A stretch of DNA of 64,000 nucleotides from NCBI GenBank assembly GCA_032988165.1, contig JANTQF010000065.1, positions 1 to 64,000 on the forward strand, in the 5' to 3' direction. Under the pieces are notes generated by a model. The model was not told the origin of the DNA and ran no database searches. It saw only the letters and a list, made by a program, of their open reading frames with translations. The DNA comes from Emmonsiellopsis sp. PD_33. Lineage: Eukaryota; Ascomycota; Eurotiomycetes; Onygenales; Ajellomycetaceae. Shown here one piece after another: positions 35,511 to 48,731 of the stretch (position 1 is the first letter of the stretch; each line of letters begins with the position of its first letter). The translations under genes were made by a program, and so were the position numbers.

Positions 35511-38500
35511 TTATGCGCGGTGCTTGGCCATGGTGTTCAGGGCGCTTCCGTCTCTGAACCACTCGAGCTGAGATTCGTTGAAGGTGTGAGAGAGAGGAAT
35601 GTCGAAGGTCTTGCCATCCTTGGGGTGGACGCGGAGGGTGACAGGCTTGCCAACCGCAAGCTCAGTGCACATCAGATCAACAATGTCATCGGGCTTGATC
35701 TTGTCGTAGTCGGCGGGGTCAGAGAAGGTGAGAGGAAGCATACCCTGCTTCTTCAAGTTGGTCTCGTGCTAATCTGATGTTAGCTGTCACGTAATCCAGG
35801 AGCGGCTGTTAATCATTATGAAGGCAAACTTACAATACGGGCAAAGCTTCGGGTAATGATGGCAAGACCGCCAAGGTGTCTGGGTTCGAGGGCAGCGTGC
35901 TCACGCGAGCTTCCCTCGCCATAGTTCCAGTCACCAATAACGACCCACGGGATTCCTCTGGCCTTGTAGTCACGGGCAGTGGCGGGGACGGCGTCATATT
36001 CGCCAGTCTTGAAGTTCTTGACCTTATTGGCCTCTCCATTCTCAGCGTTAATGGCACCAATCAACATGTTGTTCGAGATGTTGTCAAGATGTCCACGGTA
36101 TTTCAACCAGGGGCCGGCCACTAGAGAAGTTTAGTTAGTCTGGTGCATTCTTGGAATGGGGAGAAATAAGGGTATGTCTTACTGGAGATATGATCAGTGG
36201 TGGTTTTGCCTTGAGCCTTGATCAGAATTGGGACTCCGAGGGCGTCCTTTCCATCCCAAGCCTTGAATCCCTCGAGGATCTGAAGACGGTCACTGGTGGG
36301 GGAAACAGCAACGTTGATCGAGGAGCGCTCCTTCGGTGGGGCCTGGTAGGTGTCACGGCCTGGATCGTATCCTCTCGCGGGGAGACCCTCACCGGTGGGA
36401 GCGGCGAGCTTGAACTCCTTGCCGTCCTTGTCCTTCAGGGTATCGGTAAGGGGGTTGAAGTTGAGGGATCCAGCAATGGTCATGGCGACAACAAGGTCGG
36501 GAGAAGTGACGAAAGCATGGGTGGCGGGGTTGGCATCGTTACGTCCAGTGAAGTTACGGTTGTAGGACGAAACAATGGAGTTGGGCTCTCCCTTCTTAAC
36601 GTCCTTACGATCCCATTGTCCAATGCAGGGACCGCAGGCGTTTGCGAGAATTACACCTCCGAATTCCTCAAGGGTCTGGAGCTGTCCATCACGCTCAATG
36701 GTGGCGCGAATTTGCTCGGAGCCGGGGGTGACGGTGAACAGAGACTTGGCCTTGATACCGTGGTTCAAGGCATCCCGAGCGATGGAAGCAGCGCGGGACA
36801 TATCCTCGTAGGAAGAGTTGGTGCAGGAACCGATCAAGCCAACCTTGAGTTCCTCTGGCCAGTTATTGTCCTTGACAGCCTGCTTGAACTTGGAGATGGG
36901 GGTGGCCAAATCGGGAGTGAAGGGACCGTTGACGTGGGGCTCGAGCTCAGACAAGTTGATCTCAATCAGCTGGTCGTACTGGGCACCCTCGTCCTCACGG
37001 AGGCCGTTGGCATAAGTTCTGGCGAATTCGCCGATATGCTGGCGCTTGGTGGCCTTCAGGTAATCGTACATACGGTCGTTGTAAGGGAAAACGGAGGTAG
37101 TAGCACCGATTTCGGCACCCATGTTACAGATAGTGCCCATACCAGTGCAAGAAAGAGAGTTGACACCAGGTCCGTGGTACTCAATGATGGCACCAGTGCC
37201 ACCCTTGACGGTAAGGATTCCAGCCACCTTCAAGATGATATCTAATCCGTAGTTAGTTTGTATATCCTACGTCAAGCAATTACAGAGGGGCTACTTTACC
37301 CTTGGGGGAAGTCCATCCGGACAATTCACCGGTGAGTTTCACACCAATGACATTGGGGGCCTTCAACTCCCAGGGAAGACCGGCCATGACATCGACAGCG
37401 TCAGCACCGCCGACACCAATGGCAGCCATACCAAGACCACCACCGTTGGGAGTGTGGGAGTCAGTTCCGATCATGAGACCACCAGGGAAGGCATAGTTCT
37501 CGAGAAGGATTTGATGGATAATACCGGATCCGGGTCTCCAGAATCCAATGTTGTACTTCGCGCAGGAAGAGGACAAGAAGTCGTAGACCTCCTTGTTGAT
37601 CTCGTTAGCGCGAGCAAGATCCTTGTCGCCACCAACCTGAGCCTCGATCAAGTGGTCACAGTGGACGGTGGTGGGAGTAGCGACGGAGGGCATGCCAGCC
37701 GACATGAACTGCAGGATAGCCATCTGGGCAGTGGCATCTTGACAAGCGACACGGTCTGGGCGCAGCTTGAGGTAAGACTTGCCCCGCTGGATCTCTTGTC
37801 CATGGGGATCATCAAGATGAGAATACAGAATCTTCTCAGCATATGTCAGGGGGCGGTTCAAGCGGCTTCGAACAATGTCGAGGTTCTCAGACATCTTCCT
37901 ATAGATTGCCATCACCCGTTAGCTCTCCTTTTCCGTGGGAACGGGTGCTAGCCCCATGTTTCCAGATCGGGAAGGACACAAAGTTAATTCATGGATGCCC
38001 ACTAAAATTAACTTTGGTGCGGTTTCCCACGACACAGCAGAAGCATTCTAGCAACAGAAGAGCGGAATGTCATACTTGTAGTTAATGAAGTTGCCCTATG
38101 AGATAGTAGTTAGCAACTGCGAAGGTTGGATCTATCTTCATCCGGTACTCCGAGACTACCCGAGGTAGAATGGATGGGAGATCTCACCTTCTCGGTATTC
38201 GCCATTTCGACCTTCTTGTCAAGGGGGCCATCGCTGACAGTTGCCAGGCTCCGCGCGCCCATAAGCTGTTCGAAGACGGATATTAGTAATTGGCCGTAGG
38301 TGGGAATATCTCAATCGCGGGGCATGATTGATTGAGCTGTGGCAAAACAACGCTTTGTTTGGGGACCGGAAACGCTTACCACGCGGGACTTGGTTGCCTA
38401 TTTGCAGAAGAAATTAGCCATAAGCACCCAATTGATACGGAGAACGAGCACAGGAAGGGTAGCAGTGAAGATATGGGGTTGGGGAGAGACATACCAGCGC

Positions 38501-38530
38501 ACCGGCGCGGGCAAGCCGAGTCGCGATCAT
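35511..38530 (-). CDS. ACO1: Mitochondrial aconitate hydratase
   Basis: Citric-acid-cycle [4Fe-4S] enzyme interconverting citrate and isocitrate in the matrix. Eight exons (38495-38530, 38380-38397, 38188-38265, 38076-38095, 37300-37898, 36183-37241, 35834-36120, 35511-35768) give 784 residues, the usual length. The N-terminus MIATRLARAGAL... with Arg and no acids is a presequence. Cluster ligands are the Cys of GSCTNSSYEDM (about 390) and the two of ANACGPCIGQW (about 453 and 456). The swivel domain has DWNYGEGSSREHAALEPRHL. Exons 2 and 4 are only 18 and 20 nt, and every join keeps phase. It lies divergent from the Bud20-like gene across 1.25 kb. Nothing suggests loss of function. Confidence 0.97.
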
Positions 38531-39781
38531 GGTTGATGATGCTCTCTAGGCACACTGAACTATTGAGCAAGACGGAGGCACATCCAACGTCGAGGCAAGA
38601 CAAGCGGCTCGATGGGATGAGGGGAGAATTGGAGGGTGAGTGGAGTGGGAGGAGGAGGAGCAGAGATGGAGCGAGGAGGGAATCAGAAGCAAGATAAAGA
38701 GCTCTGGAGGGCAGGTTTGGCCAGAGAGGAAGCCGCACTAGCGGTACAACGGAAACACGGACGCACTAGCAGCATTACGCTGTTTTACCGTTACATACGC
38801 ATACGCTACGAACCCAACCCTGGCATTGCAGGCAGCGGCCCGAGCGAACGCCGGCTCGCGGCCCTGTCCCACAGCGACGGCGGCGTAATCAAAACGGTAC
38901 GGTACGGCAGGACAGCGGCCGCAGCATGTGTTCCGCCCTCTGCTTTCCGTCCGGGCCAATTCTGATTTGTGGAGCGCCAACACGAAGCGAAAATTTTTGT
39001 AGACCTGCAGACCATCAATTGAAATCCCAGCTCTGTGACTGGCTGCCGAGTTCCTCCTGTCCGTGGCCCGGCGTTGCCAGCCTGCGACGATTTGCAGCCA
39101 AGTAGACCGGGCCAATCACCAGCCAGATATTGATTTATTACTTCTTCATCCGGCCTGCTTCCTGTCGAGGAAACCATAAGCACGTCGCTTGAAACTGGAC
39201 TGGATATGCATCGCTGGCTTTCGCAGGAAGGGTGACTCCCGCAGAGATCCTTGGCCAGCTGTCACGGTAGCATGGTGGCATCCAATACCTCAGCTGTGTC
39301 GCTACTGCAGGCCGGTAATTTTGGGTTTGGGAAAACGGAGCAATGCCGAGGCGAGGAAACGTCATAGATCACCGCCTCCTGGTGCAGAGGTGCCGCAAGC
39401 GAAAAGGCATGGAATCTGACCGCGGATTTGACCCAGCGTGGCCCTTGATAGATAGGAGGCGTTGCTGATGGATCGCATACTCCAAGGGAATCATCATTAT
39501 GTTTCGACGCCTACGGATCGATCCCTCTCTTCACGCATCAGTGAGGAGTTGGCTGCACATGGCGTGGGGGCAGGCGTGAGGTCAGCAATCACGTGCATAA
39601 CTTCGATCTTCTGGAACAACCTTCTTCCTCCCGTGGCCCAAAGCAGCATAGTCCGTCGATCAACCACAATACCAAAAATAAATTTGGAACAGCAAAAAAG
39701 TGCCCTCCCGTTGACAGGCGCATTTGGAGCAGAACCTTGTTGGTCGATACCTATCCGACCGAGAACTTCAACCACGCGATA
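38531..39781. promoter_or_regulatory. Divergent region between ACO1 and Bud20-like gene
   Basis: 1251 bp between outward-facing starts. Open frames on both strands are short and unlike known proteins. CCAAT pentamers occur at about 38955 and 39112; CCAAT is the core of the fungal CBC/Hap binding site that regulates aconitase genes, but two copies may be chance. Confidence 0.4.
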
Positions 39782-40197
39782 ATGGGTGCCACGAAACGAA
39801 TCAAGACCAAGCGACGGACGAGAGACTATGACCAAGTCCGCGAAGACATCGACTCCGCCAAACACCTCGCGCAATATAAAAGGACCAAGGCCGCAGAGGA
39901 CCTTCCGGGCCTAGGCAAGCATTATTGCGTCGAGTGTTCGAAATGGTTTGAAAGCGATTACAACTTGGTTGCGCATAGGCGGGGGAAAAATCATAAGCGG
40001 AGGTGAGCTGGTTGATTTCCCTGAGGTTCCAGTTGTCTGAGTAAAGCTGTTAACACAGTATGCGAAACAGGGTCCGCCTACTTCGGGAAGAACCGCACTC
40101 GCAAAAGATCGCGGAAGCTGCTGTTGGGCAGGGTGTGGATAATGGGAAACGCCAGGAACAGGCCGTGGATGCCATGGATGCGGATATGATTGAATGA
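39782..40197 (+). CDS. BUD20: Bud20/ZNF593-like C2H2 zinc-finger protein
   Basis: Small nucleocytoplasmic shuttling factor needed for export and maturation of 60S ribosomal precursors. Two exons (39782-40002, 40071-40197) give 115 residues. The start MGATKRIKTKRRTRDYDQ is the strongly basic family N-terminus. The single C2H2 finger is HYCVECSKWFESDYNLVAHR, with C-x2-C-x12-H-x5-H spacing ending RGKNHKRR, and after the intron VRLLREEPHSQK continues as in relatives. An upstream extension of the same frame to 39593 is not basic in the expected way and is probably leader sequence. Confidence 0.93.
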
Positions 40198-40687
40198 ATC
40201 GAATTTTGATCGCCGCGAAATAATATCCTGCGGGGGATATTCGAGTATTGGACGTCGACCCATCTTTCACTGCCGCCGCTTTTCTTCGCCCTGCGAATTC
40301 GCCAGACTTCTCTCCCCAGCGACTGAGCTCTCTCCTTGTGAACAGGGGCTTAACATGGCACCACCCTCCCCTCCGCGGGGTTATATAACGAGTGGATTGT
40401 GGGGAGGTACCTGTTGGGGGGGTATTGGGGAACATAGATCTTGACCGGTTCGCTGTAACGGTTAGAGATAAACAGGGACGATATATCGGGCCCACAAAGC
40501 CATAAGTTGGTTTCCTTTTTAGAGCGGCTTGACAAAAATATGAACCGATGCAGGGACATATATTTTTGTTAGTGCCACCAGAAAAAGCAGTTACAACAAT
40601 AGCTCCAATATATACAGTCGTCTTATTTATTCCAATTATATACCCAATCATGACATCTCTATCCAAAAATTATATACACAAAAAGAA
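40198..40687. other. Intergenic between convergent genes
   Basis: 490 bp holding the 3' ends of the Bud20-like (plus) and carrier (minus) genes. No feature beyond a short G-rich tract near 40410-40425. Confidence 0.6.
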
Positions 40688-41845
40688 CTATGTGTTCCCT
40701 TCCATAAATGATGCGTTTGCAGGTTGATTCAAAAATTTCATCATCCATTCATATGTCGCCCACTATCAACGTTAGCAGATGTCCCAACCGTTAGCAGATG
40801 TGCTCATCGAAATTGGTAAACGGAAGAAAAAACAATACCTGTACAGCATTCACAATAAAGGCTCTCACACTACATACCCCTAAGCCACGATAGAATACCC
40901 TAAGTCCCTCGTAACGGTAAGCTTGCTTAGCAATTCCAAAAGTATTTAGCACACGCGTCTCCCCCACTGTAGATTGTAGGAGGGTCTGCCTTTCTGGCGG
41001 AAGGCCAGGGAGAAGGGAGCTTGGCGATCCTTGCGCTTGAAGCCTTGTTTTAATAACGTCGAGCGGAAATACTGAAACCCAAGTGACAATGCCGGCAATG
41101 CCACCGCAGAGAAGTATTCTTGTAGCTGTCCGATTGGAAGTTTCGTCTGGATTCGCCATCAGTCGCTTGGATAATTCGTAGGACCAGAAACTGTTTAATT
41201 GTAAACGTTAGAAAAGTTGGATTGGATTTGCCCAATGGGAGGACAGGAAAAGACTCATTTCATACTAGAAGCCATATCCGACTGAATCTCGGATGCTTGT
41301 CACTCCTCCACCGTAGTATAGACCCTTTAAACCCGTCCTTCTCAGAATATCCTTTGTCACGGTCCAGGTCGAGATGGAATCGTGTGTAGCAAGCTGGGCA
41401 CGGCACTTTACCAGTTCTGTTGGAGAAGAGATAACCCAGCTTGCGAGACCGCCCACAGCACCAGCAAGCCAGATGTGAGACAGTGGGACGCCTACAGGGT
41501 CTGTTGGATCAGGTACAGGATGAGGAGAAATGCCCATCAAGGTCCGGTTGTAGGCAACGAAGAGGATGGCATTGAGGGCGCCATATCCCAGGATTGGGGC
41601 GGTTGCGCCTGTTGTTGAGAACCCGAATTAGTCTACCTGATTCCAAGTATCAATTCCTTTGTGAATGACTAACCTCGAACAAGAGAAGTGGCGGTATCAA
41701 AATGACTCCGAATACTCTGCGGAGAACCCAGGGACCCAGAAATGACCTGCCCTGCCTGAAGACGGGTCTTCACCAAGTCCAGCGGGTTCCCAATCACGAT
41801 GCCGATGGCCCCGCTGAGGTAACCAGCCCAGAAATCATTGGACAT
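40688..41845 (-). CDS. Mitochondrial carrier (SLC25 family), substrate unassigned
   Basis: Six-helix inner-membrane carrier. Four exons (41674-41845, 41266-41608, 40839-41190, 40688-40762) give 313 residues. The three signatures are NPLDLVKTRLQ (about residue 20), SPTELVKCRAQ (about 120) and FPLDVIKTRLQAQG (about 214); the second has Glu instead of Asp. Repeat ends such as GLYYGGGVTSIRDSVGYGFYF and LGVCSVRAFIVNAVQW match the carnitine/acylcarnitine and basic-amino-acid branch (SLC25A20/29/45/47/48), so a carnitine- or amino-acid-like substrate is plausible but not shown. The last exon (WATYEWMMKFL...) is needed to complete helix 6; without splicing the frame ends shortly after the CAG|GTATTG donor. 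It shares a divergent promoter with RAD54. Confidence 0.88.
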
Positions 41846-42197
41846 GAGTTTGTCTCTGTCTGTCTCAACACCTTTTGGGATATTCGCCCCATGCTTGAGC
41901 TTTATCGTGGGGTTAATCGGAGCTTGGTGGGGAGGACTAGCTAGCTGGTCATGTGATTCCGTGGGAATTTGGTGATGGGGCTTGGCAAACTAACGCGTCA
42001 GGCCAAACATTCGACGCGTCCGTCGTTGCTTCGACACTCACCAACCCGTCGACGACAGAGAGCTTTGTGGCCCATTTACTGTCTCACGGCGTCTTGCTGA
42101 CAAGTGGACGACTCTATTTTGGTTTGCAGTGATTTGATCCAATGTATTTCCCGCTCCCTTCCAATCACTTGGTGATACCCATCTAATATGCGAGCAG
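41846..42197. promoter_or_regulatory. Divergent promoter, carrier and RAD54
   Basis: About 350 bp between the carrier start and the first recognisable RAD54 coding sequence. It must contain the RAD54 start codon or its first exon, which I could not place. A CTAAT branch-like site followed by an AG at 42196-42197 would fit the end of an intron. Confidence 0.4.
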
Positions 42198-44743
42198 GCA
42201 TCGGCCCCGTCCGGCATCTGAAGCTGCACCAAAGCTGCCGGTCGACCGGCTTACCAAGCCCTTTAAATGTCCTGGATCTGCATTGCGTACTCGAGCCGCC
42301 GACAAACCTTCTAGAAAACGACGGAAGGTCAACTATGCTGGAGCCGATGGGGACGCAGAGGACGGGGAAAAGCCATGGACGAACGAAGAACGTCTAGCCC
42401 TGGCGAACCGTGATGCGAACAGGTTCCCCGCTTTCAAAGTGAAGGATAAAGAGTTGACCTTTAAGCAACGTTTTTCTATTCCCTTGATCAACAAAAACCC
42501 CGGCACCTACAATCCGAATCGCCCAGCGCCCATACTTGGAATGAGGAGTGGATCTTCATTCATCGTCAAACCGCTGCATGACCCGAGCGGAGAATTTGCC
42601 ATAGTGCTTTATGATCCCACGATTGATGATAAACCTGCAGATCCTAAGACTGAGGAAGAGAATACGGGAAATGCTGAGGTCCCCAAATTGGATGCACCAT
42701 TAGTGCATAAGAGTTTGGCAGATATTCTTGGGATAAAAAAAAAGGTGGAAGAACGTCCAAGGATCCCGGTTGTTATAGACCCTCGTCTCGCGAAAATACT
42801 ACGTCCCCATCAGGTTGAAGGGGTTAAGGTCCGGCCCTTGTTTACTCTACTTTTATAGACTTGACTGCTGACGTTCTTAGTTTCTTTACCGCTGCACTAC
42901 GGGCTTAATTGACCCCAAGGCGAACGGGTGTATTATGGCAGACGAAATGGGTTTGGGAAAAACGGTAAGACCTAAGAAAATGTACTGTTGCCAGTACCTG
43001 TATTAATGGCGCCATTATTTTAGCTCCAATGCATAGCTCTACTATGGACCCTGCTCAAACAGTCTCCTGAAGCAGGCAGGACCACCATTCAGAAGTGTGT
43101 GATTGCTTGCCCGTCAACACTGGTAAAAAATTGGGCAAATGAGCTTGGTACGTCCGCTATCCAATACAGGTGCAATTATGCCACTAACAACCCCAGTAAA
43201 ATGGCTGGGTAAGGATGCAGTCACCCCTTTTGTTGTTGACGGCAAAGCTTCCAAAGCAGAGCTCACATCCCAACTGCGACAATGGGCAATAACGTCCGGG
43301 CGTGCTGTTGTTCGACCGGTCCTTATCGTATCTTACGAGACACTAAGGCTAAATGTCGAAGAGCTCAAGGACACTCCAATTGGATTACTCCTGTGCGATG
43401 AAGGCCACCGCTTGAAAAATGGCGACAGTCAAACATTTACCGCTTTGAACAGTTTAAACGTTGACCGTCGAGTGATTCTATCCGGTACACCCATTCAAAA
43501 TGACTTGTCTGAATATTTCTCACTTTTGAATTTTGCCAATCCGAACATTCTTGGAACACAAGGCGAGTTTCATAAAAAATATGAAATGCCGATTCTTCGT
43601 GGCCGAGATGCCAATGGGACGGACGAGGATAGGAAGAAGGGTGACGAACGAGTTGCCGAACTTTTGACCGTGGTCAACAAATTTATCATTCGACGAACGA
43701 ACGACATTCTTTCAAAATACCTGCCTGTGAAGTATGAACACGTTGTTTTTTGCGGGTTGGCTCCGTTTCAATTGGACTTGTATAACCACTTTATCCAAAG
43801 CCCTGATATCAAGAGTTTGCTTCGAGGCAAGGGGAGCCAGCCTCTCAAAGCTATTGGAATTTTGAAGAAGCTTTGTAACCATCCCGACCTCCTCAATCTA
43901 TCCACAGATCTTCCGGGAAGCGAGCAGTTTTTTCCGAATGACTACGTCCCACCGGAATCTCGAGGTCGTGACCGTGAGGTAAAATCTTGGTATTCTGGCA
44001 AAATGATGGTTTTGGACCGCATGCTTGCGCGGATTCGACAAGACACCAACGACAAAATCGTTTTGATTAGCAACTACACTCAAACTCTTGATATTTTCGA
44101 GAGGCTCTGTCGGGCTCGCGCATACGGCTGCCTTCGATTGGATGGCACTATAAGTGTAACCAAGAGGCAAAAAATGGTCGACAAATTCAACGACCCTGAA
44201 GGGGAAGAATTTGTCTTTTTGCTTAGCAGCAAAGCTGGCGGCTGTGGTATCAATTTGATCGGCGCCAACCGCTTGGTATTATTCGATCCCGACTGGAATC
44301 CAGCCGCTGATCAACAAGCACTGGCCCGAGTTTGGCGTGACGGCCAGAAGAAGGATTGCTTCGTATATCGTTTTATTGCTACTGGTACCATCGAAGAAAA
44401 AATATTCCAACGACAGTCTCACAAGCAATCGCTCTCTTCGTGCGTCGTCGACTCTGCTGAAGATGTGGAACGGCACTTTAGCCTCGACTCCCTTCGAGAA
44501 CTATTCCAATTCAAACCGGATACTCGAAGCGACACACATGACACTTTTAAATGCAAGCGGTGTCGAGCTGACGGTACCCAGCATATCAAAGCGCCGGCCA
44601 TGTTGTACGGGGATACTAGTTCGTGGAACCATTTTGCCAATGACGGGGAGAAGGGGCACCTTGGGAGAATCCAGGATTTGTTGTTAAGACAAGAGGCCTC
44701 TGAGCGGGATGTGACGGCGCTATTCCAGTATATCAGCCATTAA
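42198..44743 (+). CDS. RAD54: Rad54 SNF2-family recombination ATPase (5' end unresolved)
   Basis: DNA translocase that works with Rad51 in homologous recombination. Recognisable exons are 42198-42828, 42881-42964, 43024-43147 and 43197-44743, 794 residues from the first one. The N-terminal fungal Rad54 motif VDRLTKPFKCPGSALRTR is followed by RKRRKVNYAGADGD. Helicase motifs are MADEMGLGKT (I), CDEGHRLKN (II), LSGTPIQNDLSEYF (III), VLISNYTQTLDIFERLC (IV) and SSKAGGCGINLIGANRLVLF with VWRDGQKKDC (V-VI). The C-terminal zinc-like FKCKRCRADG is also Rad54-typical. The start is a problem: the in-frame codon before this exon is TAA, and the nearby ATG at 42188 is in another frame. Either a small upstream exon joins at 42198 or the assembly has an indel. 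Confidence 0.9.
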
Positions 44744-45334
44744 TGTGCGATGAATATTTTTGAGGTCAGAAATGGAGTTGGGGTTGGAGCTTGGTTTATT
44801 ACTATTGATCATTTTGTGTTGAAACTGTATACCAAAGCCAATTTAGAGCTTAGTTTATACGTCATTCCTCCAGGGGTTAGTAAATAGATATTTTCCTCTT
44901 CCTTTTGTTCGCTTCCTCCATTATGTTTCCCGTTGTCCTCCTGAGCGGTAATCAATTAATCCACACGGGATCTATGAGGATGGGTTCGAAGGTTAGATTT
45001 AGGTAAGGCTGTCCATGGTTCGCCAAGGAGCACGTGGTTTGGGGTTGGGCTGTTCCTTGGAGCTCCAACGATACGTCACGGCTGCCCCGTCCATTATCGA
45101 CCTCCAAAGCTGCTTGTTACATCCTCCTCTTCCCCTCCACACCCTCGATAGCCCAAAGTCTCCCTCTCATACGGCCAAGGAATGCATAGCTTACGACCCT
45201 AGTGATGACGGACTAGTCCGCCGCTTCATGTTGACTTGCGACCAACAGCAAACCAAAGCTCCAGCCCGCTGCCTTTCACCGACATGATTCCTATCCACGC
45301 GTGACCGCTCTCCCACACAACACCCTTTCTTAAC
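44744..45334. other. Intergenic, RAD54 to VAC14
   Basis: 591 bp between tandem genes: RAD54 3' flank and VAC14 promoter/leader. A 90-aa frame at 45015-45287 is not protein-like. No other feature. Confidence 0.5.
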
Positions 45335-48300
45335 ATGACAGAGCCCAGCATGGATCCATCTGTCCAACGACTACTGAGCGATAAGCTATATGATAAACGG
45401 AAGCAGGGAGCTTTAGAGTACGAGACCAATGAGTTATTCCGTTGCGCCTTTTCTAGATGAAGAGAAACTAACTTGGGCTCCGTGAAATAAAACAGGCTCG
45501 AGAAAATCATCCGCGACGCCCTTGTCAAAGGTGAGCATGGTAAGATTAAAAACATCGTCGAACAACTGTGCCACGAATATGCATACGCTGTTCACCAGCC
45601 TCACACGAGAAATGGTGGATTGATTGGCCTTGCTGCGGCATCCATTGCGCTGGGTTCTGTGAGTTTTGCGGGATAATGATATATGGCTATAACAATGGCA
45701 TGGAAACTAAGTGGTATATGCAGGATGAAGTTGCGCCCTATCTCTGCGAAATCGTTCCTCCCGTCCTCGCCTGCTTTACCGATCAAGATGCCCGAGTTAG
45801 ATACTATGCATGCGAGAGCATGTATAATATAGCCAAAGTGGCAAAGGGGGAACTACTGTTATTTTTTAACGACATATTTGATGCTTTATGCAAAGTACGT
45901 TGAACTGGTGTGGAATGGATCAAGATGAGTCTATTCAGAAGCTAATATTTCTCCGCTTCTAGCTTGCCTCCGATTCTGAGCTTTCAGTAAAGAACGGCGC
46001 TGAACTCCTCGATCGACTCGTTAAAGACATAGTCTCTGAATCCGCCGCTTCATACGTCTCCGTTTTACAAGTTCCAAAGAAACCTCATGACACCGATGCG
46101 CATGGTGCTGAAGAGACAGAGGAAGTCTCAGATCTACCCACCGCGTTCTCTCTTGCGAATTTCATACCGCTCCTCAAGGAACGAATACATGTCATTAATC
46201 CATTTACGCGCACATTCTTAGTCTCGTGGCTGACGCTCTTGGATACCATACCCGATTTGGAACTTGTTTTTTACTTGCCTGCTTTTTTAGGTGGTTTGTT
46301 CAGATTCCTCAGCGACCCCAATAGGGATGTTCATACGGTTACCCAGGGGGCTCTGGAGACCTTTCTCAGTGAGATCAAGAAGATTGCCCGGATAAAAAAG
46401 GGGATTGCGTATAGCCGCCGCGACCAAGAGAGCGGTCATGCAAAACGATCGTCTACAAGCGATAGTATGAGTATTGACTCGGGCCGGAGTGACGGAAAGG
46501 AAATCAGTGACAATGCCATTGCGGATTCGGATTCCGGCACGGCAAATGATGATCATGATGTCCATGTATATGGGGATTGGGTTCCGGGACAGGATGTCCA
46601 TGTTGATCATCCAAAAATATTGGAAATTCTGGTTGGATTCGTGGACACAGCATTTGGTACGGTTTCGATATATTCAGATCATCTTCATAAACCGTATACT
46701 AACAGGTCAGCAGAGGAGGAAATCCAGCTAACAGCACTCCGGTGGATTGATAGCTTTTTTGAAATAAGCCCGGAGGATATCCTTCAATTTGTACCCCGGC
46801 TTCTTTCGCAAGTGCTACCTGCCCTTTCGAGTGGCTCAAATCAAGTTCGCGAGGCTGCGAACCGAGTCAATACGTCACTTATGCAATATATCGTTTCCCT
46901 CACCGATGAGAATGCTACCGATGAGAGCCGTCTCGCTCCACCATCAAGGGTGCCTACAACAACTGCCAAAGAGGCGGACGACCGAAGATCATCAACCCCG
47001 ACGGGGAGGCAGCCTCTCCCTTCATCTAATGATGCCAATTCTAAGAAGCCACTCCCATCTCGCCCGGCATCCCGAACAGATTTGACCCCGCGGAGTAGTG
47101 CCGTTGCAACTCCAGTACCTTCGCCAGATCTGGACTACGCCGCTGCCGTTAATGCCCTGACTCTCCAATTCCTCAATGAAAATGAAGCGACACGAGTCGC
47201 TGCTTTGGCGTGGTTGATTATGCTCCATCGAAAGGCGCCTCGAAAAGTCCTGGCATTTCACGATGGAACGTTCCCCGCCCTACTCAAAACACTCTCCGAC
47301 CCATCCGAAGCTGTGGTTACCAGAGATCTTCAACTTCTTTCCCAGATCTCGAGAAATAGTGAGGATAATTATTTCACGTCGTTTATGGTTAATCTCCTTC
47401 AACTCTTCTCTACTGATCGGAAGCTTCTTGAAATCCGTGGGAATCTTATCATTAGGCAGCTCTGTGTCAACCTAAGTCCGGAGCGTATTTATAGAACACT
47501 GGCGGATTGTCTTGAAAAAGAAGAAGTTAGTTATCAAAGCCCTTCTCACCACTTATTGGATTTTAACTAATTATACGTAGGATATTGAATTTGCCAGCAT
47601 CATGGTGCAAAATCTGAATAACAATCTCATCACCGCTCCGGAACTGGCTGATCTGAGGAAGAGACTGAGAAACCTCGAATCCAAGGTGAGTGGAAACAAT
47701 TGAAGATATCCATGTTCCTCTCTAACGAGATTTAGGATGGCCAAATGTTTTTCGTGGCACTATTTAGATCATGGTGCCATAATGCAGTCGCCACATTTTC
47801 GTTATGTCTGCTGGCTCAAGCCTATGAGCAAGCGTATAATCTTCTGCAGATTTTGTAAGTTCTATATTCTCTCAATGATATAATGGCAACTTACTATGCC
47901 TATGTAGCGCGGAATTGGAGATGACTGTCAATATGTTGATCCAAATCGACAAACTCGTTCAGTTATTAGAGTCTCCAGTTTTTACCTGTTAGTACCCCGG
48001 GCCAGTAGTTTCTTTAGCAGAACCACATTACAAGCGACTAATCTTTGTTTAGATCTCCGTCTACAGCTGCTAGAGCCAGAGAGGTATCCCTATCTATATA
48101 AGTGTCTTTACGGTGTCCTCATGTTACTTCCTCAAAGCTCTGCATTCGCCGCGTTAAAAAATCGACTTAATAGCGTGAGCAATATTGGCTTACTGCATCC
48201 TGCTGCCCGAGGGTATGTTTTCACCAGAATATCCACATACGTTGCCTTCAGTAGAGTACAGAACAAAAACTCACATGTTTCTAATTATTAAGAAGTCCTG

Positions 48301-48731
48301 TAAACGCCTCGGGAATGCCCTCATCATACGAACGACCCGGAGGCCGCTTAAAGTCTCGAGAAGATATCCGATGGGGTGATCTACTCGACAAATTCAAGAT
48401 TGTGCAAGAAAAGTCCAGACGTTCTGGTCGATCGCGGCAACTTGACTCGGACGGAAACGGCATGCCTCACTCTTCAATCGCAACCGCAATTGCAGCGGCC
48501 ACTGCCGTTGATCAGAATGGTAGCAGGGAGAAAACATCAGCAGATCCTAACCGGCAAGGGGTTCCCGGCGGAGGTACGGCAAGTGGAGTTGGTATCGGTA
48601 ATGGGGGGAGAACTGGATTTGGTACGAATGATGGCGCAGGTGGTACCGCGCAGAAGGCGCCCAAGCCGAAATCTACGCTGAGTAATTTTGGAAGACTCAG
48701 TGGGATTGGGCAGAGGAAGTCGAAACGGTGA
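45335..48731 (+). CDS. VAC14: Vac14, scaffold of the PI(3,5)P2 synthesis complex
   Basis: HEAT-repeat scaffold at the vacuole membrane that holds the lipid kinase Fab1 and phosphatase Fig4. Nine exons (45335-45417, 45496-45658, 45724-45894, 45963-47525, 47581-47685, 47736-47854, 47908-47987, 48053-48212, 48293-48731) give 960 residues. The start region MDPSVQRLLSDKLYDKRKQG is typical; a second Met five codons upstream is also in frame. HEAT repeats include NGGLIGLAAASIALG, VRYYACESMYNIAKVAKGEL and FLVSWLTLLDTIPDLELVFY. The Fig4-binding domain is at about 640-840, with FFVALFRSWCHNAVATFSLC and LQLLEPERYPYLYKCLYGVL. The C-terminus is Gly/Ser-rich and ends RKSKR. The stop codon overlaps a perfect donor-like CG|GTGAGT, so an extra terminal exon cannot be excluded. 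Confidence 0.94.

Noticed and set aside
36151..37245. 364-aa plus-strand open frame opposite aconitase
   Set aside because: It is antisense to a certain aconitase exon; its length follows from aconitase codon use. Its translation is repetitive Gly/Val/Leu-rich and has no start context of its own.
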